From positions 1 through 64,000 of the forward strand of contig JAAXHH010000121.1 of NCBI GenBank assembly GCA_012270975.1: a DNA stretch of 64,000 nucleotides, written 5' to 3'. This document shows, piece after piece, positions 34,721-45,772 of this stretch. The DNA comes from Candidatus Latescibacterota bacterium. Lineage in GTDB: Bacteria > JAAXHH01. The position numbers and the translations under genes were made by a program. Each line of letters opens with the position of its first letter. Position 1 is the first letter of the stretch. The notes under the pieces were generated by a model. It made no database searches, was not told where the DNA came from, and saw only the letters and a list, made by a program, of their open reading frames with translations.

Positions 34721-37378
34721 TTAAGCACCGCCATCAACATCGCCATCCTCCAGCTCAACGATTCCCTGGCCTATTCGACACAGCGACGGAAGTGCGCAGT
34801 ACCGGCAGGTCTGATACGGGTCCTTGGGATCGACGGTCGCCAGTCCGGCTTTATAGTCGCAGCCCAGCCGGTCCAGGACCTCGCTCCACGCTTCGATCGT
34901 GTCCTCCAGTGGGGTGTCGCCATCCAGTACCTCGACACCGCGCCCGGGAACGATTCCGGCGGATTTGGCCAGACCGCGAAAGCGGACATCCCCGGCCTTG
35001 AGCTTGGCGAAGAACACGCCCGCGATCGCGTCGTCCGTTGCCACGGCATAGATGGGCAGCTGCGGATCGTCCGGCCTTTCGCCATCCCAGTCGGACGGCT
35101 TGCATTCACCGGTCTTATAGTCGAGGATGACCAGTTCTCCACTATCGAGACGATCCACCCGGTCGACGCGTATGTCCACCGCTATGCCGCCCACCGTCAC
35201 GCGCTGCCGTTCTTCCTGTTCGAGCACGGTGAATGGCTGCCGTTCCCGCTCACGAAGCAGCCATTCCCCTATGATCCCTTCCAGCCGGGCCTGTTCGATC
35301 TCCACGAACCGGGGATTGCGCAAAGCCCGGTCGCCCAGTTGATTCTGGATCTCCGAACCGACGTGCAGGCGGACGATAATCTCCAACTCCTCCCTCTCCA
35401 CCGACACCAGTCCCTCGTGGGTTCCCAGGCGCTCCCAGATACGCTCGAGAATGCGGTGGACAAGCCGCCCCCGGTCGAGGGCGTCCAGTCCGGGTACCGG
35501 TTCATCCGGCACCCTGGCGCCCAGCCGCAGTTCGGCAAAGGCCTTGAAGGGACAGGCCGCCTGGAGCTTGAACAGGAAAGTCCCGCCCCGGAGCGCCGTA
35601 TCGTCGCACGTTGGTCCTTTGTGGTCGTGTATAGTCTCTATCCTGGAAGCGCTTAGCAGTTGTTCCGCGTAGCTGGATGACGTGAGCAGGCCCAAGTCGG
35701 TAGCCGGCCTTTCGGGCAACGAGAGGAAGAGCGGGCTGACCCTGAGATCCGAATCGTCCTCCCGCTCGGGATAGCTGACGACGACGGACGGCGCGCTAGA
35801 GAGGAGACGGCCGGTGAACTGCCGGTAGAATTCCAATTCCAGTCCCGGCGACGAACCGCGCACTTCAAAACGGCGCTGCAGGCGAAGCGGCAGAAACGGA
35901 TCGGGCGAGCGAACCCCCGGCCAGGCGCCGTCGTGCATCCCCATGATCCAGAGCCTGTCAAAGCGCAGGCCGGCGGTCTCGAACACGCCCAGGATCTGGA
36001 CCGGCGCAGGTACCGACTCCGGTTGAAATAGCCTGGATGAAGCCAGATCTCGAAGTATGCCCGCGGCAGTATCGAGCGGAATGGGTCCGGAGACGCTATC
36101 CAGTCTCGCCAGTTCGGAAAGCAGCTCGTTCCAGACTTCCAGGGTCTGATATTCGATGCTGTCGAGCGCCCGGTCTCCCGGCCAACCGACGTCGCGGAGG
36201 AAACCCAAGAGGACTGGCGCCCAGTCGCTCGGCATGCGCGGGGTCTGCAGGGTCCTGTACTGGTCCGTCCACGAGCCGAACTGTTCCACGAGCCCGGGAC
36301 AGTGGTGCGAGGCGTTGTGATTCCGGGCAAGGCCGATGATGTCCCACAGTGCAACGTGTGTCTGCCGGCGCGAGCGCAAGGTAACATCCAGCAGGGCACG
36401 GCTTGCCATCTCCCCCTCGGCACCGTGCAGGAACGGAGATCGCAATAACCGGCTGGCCAGTTCAATGGGGATATCCCGCGGATCGGTCCCCAGAATCAGG
36501 AACGCCGCTTGGACAATCGGATACTCGTCGAGGGGCAATCCGAGAGAGATGTTGAAAAGCCGCGTCGGGTCCAGGTCCGGCCGGAGCCGGGCGCGAGGAT
36601 GGAACTCTTCGCCGAAAACGCGTTCGATCTCGCTCCGGCGCTGCTCCAGGTCGGGAACGACGATACCGATCTGAAACGTTGGAGCCGTAGCTTCCGGTTC
36701 GTCCTCCAGGACCCGCCGTGCCCATTCGGCGGCGGCACGGATTTCCCGACTGGTGTCGGGCAGGCCAACCCGTACGGCGTCGCCGACAGTATCCGGGTGT
36801 ACGCGATCCCGGACTTCCACGCCGCGCCGAACGAGGGCATCGACCAGCCGTTGCTGTACGGGCGTCCGTTCATGGAATCCCGCGAACTCGACTTCTTCGG
36901 GAACCGGGACTTCATTACGTTCGATGAGATCTGCGACAACCGACGGCAGTTCCGCGTTCGAGAACCATCCCTGCTCACGACACCGCCCACGAAAATCACC
37001 GGCCCACCCGTGGAAGGCCTCGGTATCCGCGGAATCCCTCCACTCCGCGGTGTCGAGCGACAGATTCCAGCTGCACAGGAGTTCCCAGGATCTGAGTGAC
37101 GCCTCGGCGGTGGCGGGTATATCCAGCAGCAGGTTACCGGCCTGTGAACGAATGATCTCTTCCCAGATCACCCGCTCTTCGGAAGGCCAGAGCAGCCGGG
37201 CTGATGTGGCCACCGCCCGGTCGGAGTATAGCCAGGTTTTCCACAGGTCCTGTAACCAGGCGGAGAGTGGCAGGATTCGCGCCGCCGGCCAGCAGGCCAG
37301 GCCTGCCTCCTGCCGTTCCCGGTCGAATTCCTGGCGGAGTTCGCGGGATAGCCGGGTGGTGGCGGTGATGACGGTCAT
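34721..37378 (-). CDS. addB: AddB-like PD-(D/E)XK nuclease with iron-sulfur cysteines
   Basis: 885 residues. The front is a degenerate helicase-like body without a good Walker A. The C-terminal nuclease has VILDYKTG (Asp753, Lys755). Four cysteines, Cys609, Cys858, Cys861 and Cys867 (CRYCALPSLC), match the split 4Fe-4S pattern that staples AddB-type nuclease domains. It resembles the DNA-repair family encoded beside UvrD-type exonucleases in some proteobacteria. It is upstream of the AddA-like gene, 74 bp apart, the usual addB-addA order. Confidence 0.88.
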   Translation of the reverse strand: MTVITATTRLSRELRQEFDRERQEAGLACWPAARILPLSAWLQDLWKTWLYSDRAVATSARLLWPSEERVIWEEIIRSQAGNLLLDIPATAEASLRSWELLCSWNLSLDTAEWRDSADTEAFHGWAGDFRGRCREQGWFSNAELPSVVADLIERNEVPVPEEVEFAGFHERTPVQQRLVDALVRRGVEVRDRVHPDTVGDAVRVGLPDTSREIRAAAEWARRVLEDEPEATAPTFQIGIVVPDLEQRRSEIERVFGEEFHPRARLRPDLDPTRLFNISLGLPLDEYPIVQAAFLILGTDPRDIPIELASRLLRSPFLHGAEGEMASRALLDVTLRSRRQTHVALWDIIGLARNHNASHHCPGLVEQFGSWTDQYRTLQTPRMPSDWAPVLLGFLRDVGWPGDRALDSIEYQTLEVWNELLSELARLDSVSGPIPLDTAAGILRDLASSRLFQPESVPAPVQILGVFETAGLRFDRLWIMGMHDGAWPGVRSPDPFLPLRLQRRFEVRGSSPGLELEFYRQFTGRLLSSAPSVVVSYPEREDDSDLRVSPLFLSLPERPATDLGLLTSSSYAEQLLSASRIETIHDHKGPTCDDTALRGGTFLFKLQAACPFKAFAELRLGARVPDEPVPGLDALDRGRLVHRILERIWERLGTHEGLVSVEREELEIIVRLHVGSEIQNQLGDRALRNPRFVEIEQARLEGIIGEWLLRERERQPFTVLEQEERQRVTVGGIAVDIRVDRVDRLDSGELVILDYKTGECKPSDWDGERPDDPQLPIYAVATDDAIAGVFFAKLKAGDVRFRGLAKSAGIVPGRGVEVLDGDTPLEDTIEAWSEVLDRLGCDYKAGLATVDPKDPYQTCRYCALPSLCRIGQGIVELEDGDVDGGA

Positions 37379-37600
37379 GGTATCGGAACTGATGCGAATC
37401 GGTAGGGAGTAATCAATTACAAAAGGCCCCCGGTGGAACAGGTGAGTGCCTCTCTCGCGAACTGAGCGAAGCCTCTCCAGGAGCCTTTCATTTCCTAAGT
37501 ATCTTCAATAATTGAGGTGACGAGGTGTAGTTTTCGTATCTTCGAATGTCGTTCTTCACTCCATCCCGACCCCGTGTCGTCTTAGTCTCTTAAAACCCAC
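37379..37600. other. Gap between addB-like and PhyH genes
   Basis: 222 bp, mixed composition, with an AT-rich patch at 37490-37560. No gene or clear promoter was seen. Confidence 0.4.
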
Positions 37601-38359
37601 CTACACCACCACCCCGCGCTTAAACCGCTGTCCGTATCTCGCGTTGGGCGCTTCGAGGATCTTCTGCTGCCGTTCCGTCAGACCCTCGTACTTTTCGGCT
37701 TCATAGTACTCCGCGTACCAAGAGACGGAGTTGGGCGAGTACTTGTAGAAGAGGGTTCGGCGCTCGTCGCCGCGCCAGGGCATGGTTCCGTGGGTCAGCG
37801 CCTCGGTGAAGATCACGGCGGTGCCCGCCTTGCCGGTCACGGCGCGGATGAAGGGCTGATCGGTCTTCAGGTTGCGCCACTCGTCGGGGAACCGGAAGTT
37901 GCTTTTATGGCTGCCGGGCACGCAGCCGAAGCCGCCGTCTCCGGGGTTCACGTCCTTCAGGTTGTAGGCTACCACGGTCAGGCCGCACCGGATTTCCTGG
38001 TTGACGCAGGTGTAGGAATACAGCGGGTCGAAGGGGATTGCGCCGCCGTGAAGATTCGTGCCGATGGGTCCGTCGCCCCGGCGGATGATGTCGGCGTAGT
38101 CGTGGTCCAGCCGGTACTTCGGTCCGATCAACTGCTCCAGATAAGAATCTATCCGCGGATTATCAATCAACGCTCTATACGCGGGGCCCCAGTCGAGCAG
38201 GGTGAAGCCGAAGCGGTGCGTGGTGGCGCCGGGTTCCATGGCCTCCTCGATCTTGCCGTCGAGGATGCGGTTCAACTCGGCGAGCTGTCCGGCGTCGAGG
38301 GCGTCCGGGACCTCGATGAAGCCCTGCAGGTCGAAAAGATACCGCTCGTGAGGAGTCAT
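37601..38359 (-). CDS. Phytanoyl-CoA dioxygenase-like protein with H-x-G iron site
   Basis: 252 residues of the PhyH family: double-stranded beta-helix with GFGCVPGSHKSNF, the second iron His190 (EALTHGTMPW) and the 2-oxoglutarate Arg (RGDERR). The first iron motif reads LHGGAIPFDP, so His104 is followed by Gly106 where the carboxylate of H-x-D should be. Halogenases of this fold have such a gap to hold chloride; other PhyH proteins with HGG are hydroxylases of unknown kind or inactive. It is downstream of the second oxygenase on the same strand. Confidence 0.82.
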   Translation of the reverse strand: MTPHERYLFDLQGFIEVPDALDAGQLAELNRILDGKIEEAMEPGATTHRFGFTLLDWGPAYRALIDNPRIDSYLEQLIGPKYRLDHDYADIIRRGDGPIGTNLHGGAIPFDPLYSYTCVNQEIRCGLTVVAYNLKDVNPGDGGFGCVPGSHKSNFRFPDEWRNLKTDQPFIRAVTGKAGTAVIFTEALTHGTMPWRGDERRTLFYKYSPNSVSWYAEYYEAEKYEGLTERQQKILEAPNARYGQRFKRGVVV

Positions 38360-38452
38360 GCGCTGTCCTTTTCCGGATCAGGGCTTGATCGTCGACCGTT
38401 TCGAAAGCTCGATGAGCATCCGCTCCCGTCTCGTCAGTCTTCCAGTGTGTCC

Positions 38453-39541
38453 TCAGTCGTCATCCACCGCGTAGTCGTCGCCGTAGTACTTGCTCGTGGT
38501 GCGGGTATGGAACTGAACCGCCGATATGGGTTCGTACTTGGGTTCGCCCGTGTTGGGCAGCACCTCAAGCATCTCCTCCTCCCAGACGTAGACGGCCATG
38601 GGAATGCTGATGCGGGCGGTTTCGAAGAGGCGGGCGTCCTGCGGTTTGCTGACCCGGTGGGTCGTGGACGGGAGGCGGTCGTTGGTGATCCGCTGCATGT
38701 AGTCGCCCGTGTTGATGATGATGCTGCCTTCCGGGGGATTGAGGCGGATCCACTTCATGTTCTCCCGGTTCAGCACCTGCAGTCCGTCCACCCCGTGGGA
38801 GGGGAGGATGGTGAACAGGTCGACGTCCTCGTGCCCCAGCATGCGGCCGGCCCCGGACGCGTCGTCCTCCGCCGTGATGGGCGGGTAGTAATTGAGCCGG
38901 AACCCGAAGTTCGTCCGGGTGAGTTTTTGGTCGTACAGCGTCGAATCGCAGCCGAGGTAGGTCAGGATACTCTGCATGAGGGGCAGGATCAGCTTCTCGT
39001 GATTCAGGATGACTTCCCGGAAAAAGGGTTCGTACCCGGCGGCGGGCCAGTATTCGGTTTCCCGGTAATCCGGGTTCTCGCCCAGGTTGAAGGCCCGCCG
39101 GCAGAAGACCCAGCCCTCGACGAGATCGGGATGCATCCGGCTGGTCTGCTTGATCGGGAAGTACCCCTGGTTGACCGAACCCTGCCGCTGCGCCTCGTAC
39201 CGCATTTTGTCCGCCATGGGCGTGTTCGTGAAAAACCCGGCCACCTTGCGCTCGGCCTCCTCGTACAGGCTGGCCGGGATTTCGTGGTTCTCGAGGATCA
39301 CGAAGCCGATGCCCTCCATGGCCTCGCCGATATCCCGGGCGAACTGCGCCTTTCCTTCCGGGCCTCCGTGGTAGAACAGGCTCATGTCGCAGGTCCTGAT
39401 CTGCGTTTCCTCGTCGAATTCCTCTAAGGCCGCGCCTTCGGCCAGGTTGTAGGTTTGTTCCTTTTTCACCTGGTCGTACTGCGTGTATTCCTGGTTGACC
39501 GCCTTGATACCGTGTTTCTGGTCCGCCTGATCGGTGCTCAT
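38453..39541 (-). CDS. 2-oxoglutarate/Fe(II) oxygenase, isopenicillin-N-synthase-like
   Basis: 362 residues. The N-terminal DIOX_N part (GIGFVILENHEIPASLYEEA) and the C-terminal oxygenase core are both present. The iron site is complete: His237-x-Asp239 (LGHEDVDL) and His295 (STTHRVS), with Arg310-x-Ser312 (ETARISIP) for the 2-oxoglutarate carboxylate. The first 50 residues are an extra Gln/Asp-rich segment. The start at 39541 has GGGGG seven bases ahead. It probably oxidises a small molecule; substrate unknown. Encoded directly upstream of the PhyH-like gene, 93 bp apart. Confidence 0.88.
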   Translation of the reverse strand: MSTDQADQKHGIKAVNQEYTQYDQVKKEQTYNLAEGAALEEFDEETQIRTCDMSLFYHGGPEGKAQFARDIGEAMEGIGFVILENHEIPASLYEEAERKVAGFFTNTPMADKMRYEAQRQGSVNQGYFPIKQTSRMHPDLVEGWVFCRRAFNLGENPDYRETEYWPAAGYEPFFREVILNHEKLILPLMQSILTYLGCDSTLYDQKLTRTNFGFRLNYYPPITAEDDASGAGRMLGHEDVDLFTILPSHGVDGLQVLNRENMKWIRLNPPEGSIIINTGDYMQRITNDRLPSTTHRVSKPQDARLFETARISIPMAVYVWEEEMLEVLPNTGEPKYEPISAVQFHTRTTSKYYGDDYAVDDD

Positions 39542-39729
39542 GACCGTACCCCCGGTCCGGGCAGCCACCGTTCCGTGCCGCCGCGAACCTAGCTGTTATG
39601 GATCGCGTGTCTTGATCGTTTAGTATCCTCAATATCTCATATCAACGCGGGGTCTGGCAAGGGTAAAATGGTCGTGGGGAGCGCTGCGGATCAGCGTGGT
39701 GGGATGCCGGCAGACGGCCTACAAAACAG

Positions 39730-39759
39730 TTGACACGGCGGCTTCGCGCCAGATACATA
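39730..39759 (+). promoter_or_regulatory. Promoter of pruA, predicted to give a leaderless mRNA
   Basis: TTGACA (39730-39735), 17-18 bp, then ATACAT/TACATA (39753-39759). The first base of the RNA would fall at about 39765-39766, which is the ATG itself. Confidence 0.55.
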
Positions 39760-39765
39760 TGGGGC

Positions 39766-41397
<1,632 letters not shown>

Positions 41398-41432
41398 TCT
41401 ATCAATTCACGGAAGTTGAACCGGAGGAACCA

Positions 41433-42224
41433 ATGAGTGAAGCACGACCCTTAAAGGTACATGTAACTGGCGCGTACGGACTGATCGGCAACCTGACGTA
41501 CCGCCATCTGAGCACGAAGGATGAGTACGAGGTTTACGGCAGTGGCAGGCGAACCGCCTCATCGGACCGCATCGACGACGAGGACCTCCTGCGAATTCCC
41601 GATGACCGGTTCTTTCTCGCCGACCTGACCGACCGGGACGCGGTATCCCGGGCGCTCTCCGGCATGGACGCGGTAGTCCATCTCGGCGCGGTACCCGATC
41701 CCGGCGCGTCCTTCGAGACCATACTGGAGAGCAATATCCGGGGCAGCTACAACGTGCTGGAAGTCTGCCGGGAGGAGGGCATCCGGCGGCTGATCTACGC
41801 GAGTTCCGTCATGGCGAGCTGGGGCTACGGCCAGTTCTCCGAACCCTACGTGTCCCTCAACGAGGGCCGCCTCGAGGGGCTGCCCGATCCCATGCCCATC
41901 GTCAAGGTCACGGACCCGCCCCGACCCACGGAACCCTACTCGGCCAGCAAAGTCTGGGGCGAAGGCATCTGCCGCACCTACCACGACGCCCACGGTTTTT
42001 CCGTCGTCTGCCTCCGCATCGGCTGGGTCAACAAGCAGAACGAGGCCACCGAGCCCTTTCTGAGATCGGTCTGGTGCAGCCAGGCGGACATCACGCAGAT
42101 CATCGAACTGGCGCTGAAGGCCACGGAAAACCCGGTCTACGAGGTCTGCTACGCCGTGACCGACGGTCCGCACCGCTGGGTGGACCTGGAGCATACGCGG
42201 GACCGGCTGGGTCACGTTATTTGA
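41433..42224 (+). CDS. NAD-dependent epimerase/dehydratase (uronate dehydrogenase-like)
   Basis: 263 residues of the extended short-chain dehydrogenase family. The NAD loop is TGAYGLIG (about 11-18). The catalytic Tyr-Lys pair is in EPYSASKVWGE, and the Ser is in YASSVMASWG. Length and overall pattern resemble uronate dehydrogenases, but the substrate is uncertain. GGAGG precedes the ATG at 41433. It is 35 bp after pruA and probably co-transcribed. Confidence 0.85.
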   Translation: MSEARPLKVHVTGAYGLIGNLTYRHLSTKDEYEVYGSGRRTASSDRIDDEDLLRIPDDRFFLADLTDRDAVSRALSGMDAVVHLGAVPDPGASFETILESNIRGSYNVLEVCREEGIRRLIYASSVMASWGYGQFSEPYVSLNEGRLEGLPDPMPIVKVTDPPRPTEPYSASKVWGEGICRTYHDAHGFSVVCLRIGWVNKQNEATEPFLRSVWCSQADITQIIELALKATENPVYEVCYAVTDGPHRWVDLEHTRDRLGHVI

Positions 42225-42273
42225 GAGGTTGAACGCGCCGGCTACATGTGCGGTTCAAACGACGTTGAAAACA

Positions 42274-42289
42274 TTGTCAACATTGACAA
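42274..42289 (+). promoter_or_regulatory. Palindrome before the ferredoxin gene
   Basis: TTGTCAACATTGACAA is an inverted repeat with 7-bp arms and a 2-bp centre. It also contains the tandem words ATTGTCAAC and ATTGACAAC. It lies 22 bp before the ATG, between the dehydrogenase and ferredoxin genes, and could bind a regulator or mark a second promoter (TTGACA on the plus strand at 42283). Confidence 0.5.
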
Positions 42290-42311
42290 CACTCGAAAGG
42301 AGCGTGGAAAC

Positions 42312-42671
42312 ATGCCGAAACTCACCGTCAACGGAGTGGAGAACGAGGTCGATTCGGGGCAGCGCCTCGTACTGGCCATCGAGGGAACCGGCGTCGACAT
42401 CGGCCATCGCTGCGGCGGGAACGCCAAGTGTACGACCTGCCGGGTGACGTTCGTCTCGGGCGAGCCGGACACCATGACCGAGGCCGAACGCGACGTGCTG
42501 ACCGAGAAGGGCGCCCTCGGCGAGGTGCGGCTTTCCTGCCAGATCATCTGCGATCACGACATGTCCGTCGAGCCCGGCTTCCTGCTGGAGAACGAAGAAG
42601 AGTGGACCGACACGGGGCCGACGCCGGAGACGAGCATCACGCCCGACCCGGTCTGGATCGACAAGCCTTAG
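42312..42671 (+). CDS. 2Fe-2S ferredoxin
   Basis: 119 residues of the plant/adrenodoxin-type fold. The cluster cysteines are in RCGGNAKCTTC (Cys-x5-Cys-x2-Cys) and a later LSCQI. Up to 30 acidic and Pro-rich residues extend the C-terminus (EEEWTDTGPTPETS). AAGGAG lies before the ATG at 42312. It could pass electrons to an oxygenase or dehydrogenase nearby. No dedicated reductase gene is seen. Confidence 0.9.
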   Translation: MPKLTVNGVENEVDSGQRLVLAIEGTGVDIGHRCGGNAKCTTCRVTFVSGEPDTMTEAERDVLTEKGALGEVRLSCQIICDHDMSVEPGFLLENEEEWTDTGPTPETSITPDPVWIDKP

Positions 42672-42687
42672 ATTTTAGCCATTGATC

Positions 42688-44832
42688 ATGGTTGATGTAA
42701 TCTACACCTGCCCGATGCATCCGGAGGTACGCCAGGCCCATCCGGGCTCGTGCCCGGCCTGCGGCATGGGCCTGGAGCTTGAATCCGCCGCGATGGCGGA
42801 TGACGATCCGAATCCCGAACTGGTGGATTTCACCCGCCGATTCAGGATCGGCGCCGCGTTGACATTACCCCTGCTGGTTCTGACGATGGGGCCCTTCCTC
42901 GGCTTCGGAGGCTTGCGAGAGGCATTTGGAGAACGCGGGGCGCTCTGGATCGAGGTGATGCTGGGCACGCCGGTGGTGCTGTGGTGTGGTTGGCCGTTCC
43001 TCGCGCGCGGATGGTCGTCGTTTCGCACGATGAACCTCAACATGTTCTCCCTGATTGCAATGGGGGTGGCCACAGCCTGGCTTTTCAGCATGGTCGCGGT
43101 TCTGGCGCCCGGCATGTTCCCGGAAGGCTTCCGCGACGCGGAGGGCCATGTCGGCGTCTATTTCGAAGCGGCGGCGGTGATCGTGACGCTGGTGCTTCTG
43201 GGTCAGGTCCTGGAACTTCGCGCCCGCGAGAGCTCCGGCAAGGCAATCCGCGCGCTGCTCGACATGGCGGCCAAGGACGCACGCGTAGTCCGCGAGGACG
43301 GAAGAGAGGAAGAGATCCCGGTTGACGAGGTGCAACCCGGTGACCGGCTGCGGGTGCGGCCGGGCGACAAGGTACCCGTCGACGGCGTGGTGGTCGATGG
43401 CCGCTCCTCCGTCGACGAGAGCATGATCACCGGTGAGCCGATACCCGTGGAGAAAACGGCGGGCGATGCACTCACCGGCGCAACCATCAACGGAACCGGA
43501 AGCCTGATCATGGAGGCCACGCGCATCGGCGCCGACACGATGCTGAGCCAGATCGTCGAGATGGTGGCCAATGCGCAACGGAGTCGCGCACCGATCCAGA
43601 AATATGCCGACAGGGTGGCAGGTTTGTTCGTACCTGTGGTGATCCTGGCGGCGGCCTGCGCGTTCATTGCCTGGGCGCTTTGGGGTCCGGCGCCCGCGCT
43701 GTCCTATGCGATACTCGCGGCGGTTTCGGTTCTGATCATCGCCTGCCCGTGCGCGCTGGGCCTCGCAACGCCCATGTCGATCATGACGGCGACGGGGCGC
43801 GGCGCCCAGATGGGCGTGCTGATCAAGAACGCCGAAGCGCTCGAACGGTTTGAAACGGTCGACACGCTGCTCGTCGACAAGACGGGCACGTTGACGGAGG
43901 GAAAACCCCGGCTGGTGGCCGTTCTGCCCGAGAACGGGTACGACGAGGCCACGGTGCTGAGTCTGGCCGCGAGCCTGGAAAAGGGCTCCGAACATCCCCT
44001 GGCCGAGGCCATCGTGCGCGGAGCCGAGGGTCGCGGCGTCCAACCGGGCGAACTGGGCGAGGCGGCGGACTTCGAAGCCGTTACCGGCAAGGGCGTCAAA
44101 GGCAGGATCGACGGCAGGACGGTCGCGATCGGCAACTTGCAGTTGGCACGCGACATCGGCCTAGAGGTTGAAGAGGTCGAAGCGCTGGCCGAAAAGGCCA
44201 GTCACCGGCGTGACCTGGGTGAGACGGTGGTGGCCGTCATGCAGGACGACAAGCTGGCCGGTCTCGTAAGCGTCGCCGATCCGGTGAAAGATACAACACC
44301 TGAAGCGCTCAGGGCGCTGCATCGACTCGGGTTACGCATCATCATGGCCACGGGCGACAGCGAGCGCACGGCGAAAGCCGTGGCAACTCGCGTCGGCATC
44401 GATGACATACGCGCCGATGTGCTGCCCGAGGACAAGGCCCGCATGATCAGGGAACTGCAGGCCGAGGGGCGGAAGGTCGCGATGGCGGGAGACGGGGTCA
44501 ACGACGCGCCCGCGCTCGCCCAGGCTGATGTCGGGATCGCCATGGGCACGGGCGCCGACGCGGCCATCGAGACCGCCGACATCACACTGGTCAGGGGCGA
44601 CCTCAACGGCATCGTCCGCGCCCGGCGGCTCGTGCGCGCCAGCATGCGAAACATACGGCAAAACCTGTTCTTCGCCTTTGCCTACAACACCGCTGGCGTA
44701 CCGGTGGCCGGTGGATTGCTCTTTCCCTTCTTCGGCATCCTCATCAGTCCGATGTTCGCGGCCTTCGCGATGACTGCATCGTCGATTTCCGTCGTCTCGA
44801 ACGCGCTGCGCCTGCGAAACAAGCGCCTCTGA
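42688..44832 (+). CDS. copA: Cu(I)-exporting P1B-type ATPase
   Basis: 714 residues. The N-terminus lacks the usual GMTCxxC domains and has one small metal-binding module ([20 protein letters not shown], Cys/His/Met-rich) like that in the RND adaptor. The ATPase core follows: actuator TGEP, membrane motif CPCAL (Cys353, Cys355), phosphorylated Asp397 in DKTGTLTE, and [16 protein letters not shown] in the seventh and MTASS in the eighth membrane segment match the Cu(I) class. It pumps cuprous ions out of the cytoplasm. The start ATG has no clear ribosome site. It ends one base before a convergent gene. Confidence 0.93.
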   Translation: MVDVIYTCPMHPEVRQAHPGSCPACGMGLELESAAMADDDPNPELVDFTRRFRIGAALTLPLLVLTMGPFLGFGGLREAFGERGALWIEVMLGTPVVLWCGWPFLARGWSSFRTMNLNMFSLIAMGVATAWLFSMVAVLAPGMFPEGFRDAEGHVGVYFEAAAVIVTLVLLGQVLELRARESSGKAIRALLDMAAKDARVVREDGREEEIPVDEVQPGDRLRVRPGDKVPVDGVVVDGRSSVDESMITGEPIPVEKTAGDALTGATINGTGSLIMEATRIGADTMLSQIVEMVANAQRSRAPIQKYADRVAGLFVPVVILAAACAFIAWALWGPAPALSYAILAAVSVLIIACPCALGLATPMSIMTATGRGAQMGVLIKNAEALERFETVDTLLVDKTGTLTEGKPRLVAVLPENGYDEATVLSLAASLEKGSEHPLAEAIVRGAEGRGVQPGELGEAADFEAVTGKGVKGRIDGRTVAIGNLQLARDIGLEVEEVEALAEKASHRRDLGETVVAVMQDDKLAGLVSVADPVKDTTPEALRALHRLGLRIIMATGDSERTAKAVATRVGIDDIRADVLPEDKARMIRELQAEGRKVAMAGDGVNDAPALAQADVGIAMGTGADAAIETADITLVRGDLNGIVRARRLVRASMRNIRQNLFFAFAYNTAGVPVAGGLLFPFFGILISPMFAAFAMTASSISVVSNALRLRNKRL

Positions 44833-44833
44833 T

Positions 44834-45772
44834 TCACCCCTTCAGCGCCCCCACGGTGATCCCCTTCGTAACCTGCCGCTGGAGCAAAGCGTAGACCAGC
44901 ATCGTAGGCAGCATCATGAGCACCAGGCCGGCGAAGGCCATGCCCCAGTCGCTGCGGTACTGGCTCACGATGGTGATGTTGGCCAGGCCGAGGGGAAGGG
45001 TGCGCAGGCTTTCGGCGTTTTCGCCCGACAGGAACATGAAGGCCATGAAGAACTCGTTCCAGGTACCCAGGAAGGCGAAGATGCCGACGGTGACCAGGGC
45101 GGGCTTGGCCAGCGGCAGCATGATGTGCCAGAAGGCCCGCAGTTCGCCGGCGCCGTCCATCAGGGCGGACTCGTGGAGTCCGGACGGCAGCGACTTGAAG
45201 AAACCCGCCAGGATGAAGATGGCGAAGGGCATCCCGAAGGCGATGTAGACGAGTAGCAGCCCCAGCCGGGAATTGAGCAGCATCAGATCCTTCATCTGGA
45301 AGAAGAGGGGCACGATGGCCAGTTGCAGCGGCACCATCAGGCCGGCCAGGAAGAAGAAGAACAGGGGCCGGGCGCCGAAGAAGCGGAACCGCGACAGGGC
45401 ATAGGCCGCCATGGCCGCGAAGAGCAGCGACAGGATCACCGTCAGGACCGTCAGCATCGCGCTGTTCAGGAAGTAGTCCCCGAACTGCCCCACCGTCCAC
45501 GCCCGCGAGAAATTGATCCACTGCAGGTCCGCCCAGTCCGGCAGCGTAAAAGGCGCCAGGAAGATCTCCCGGTCCGTCTTGAGCGACGTGTACAGCAGCC
45601 AGGCCATCGGGTAGACCACGATGACCAGGTAGGCGAGCAGGACCGGATAGATCACGAAATTCCAGGCCGACGTCCGGCTCTTCTGGTCCGGCGGTCTCGT
45701 TTGGTCCGTCGGTCCCGGTTCGCCCGTCCGCTCGTTTTCTCCCGGCTGATTCATTTCTTCAGTCCGCGTCAT
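44834..45772 (-). CDS. Sugar ABC importer permease (MalG/UgpE-like)
   Basis: 312 residues from the ATG at 45772. A polar, Pro/Thr-rich head (1-38) precedes six membrane segments. The ATPase-docking EAA loop is ESALMDGAGELRAFWHIMLP with PLAKPAL. It imports carbohydrate together with the fused gene upstream. The ATG overlaps the upstream stop (ATGA). The same frame stays open far into the upstream gene, but that part is out-of-frame shadow. No ATPase gene is nearby, so a shared MsmK-type ATPase is likely. Confidence 0.92.
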   Translation of the reverse strand: MTRTEEMNQPGENERTGEPGPTDQTRPPDQKSRTSAWNFVIYPVLLAYLVIVVYPMAWLLYTSLKTDREIFLAPFTLPDWADLQWINFSRAWTVGQFGDYFLNSAMLTVLTVILSLLFAAMAAYALSRFRFFGARPLFFFFLAGLMVPLQLAIVPLFFQMKDLMLLNSRLGLLLVYIAFGMPFAIFILAGFFKSLPSGLHESALMDGAGELRAFWHIMLPLAKPALVTVGIFAFLGTWNEFFMAFMFLSGENAESLRTLPLGLANITIVSQYRSDWGMAFAGLVLMMLPTMLVYALLQRQVTKGITVGALKG

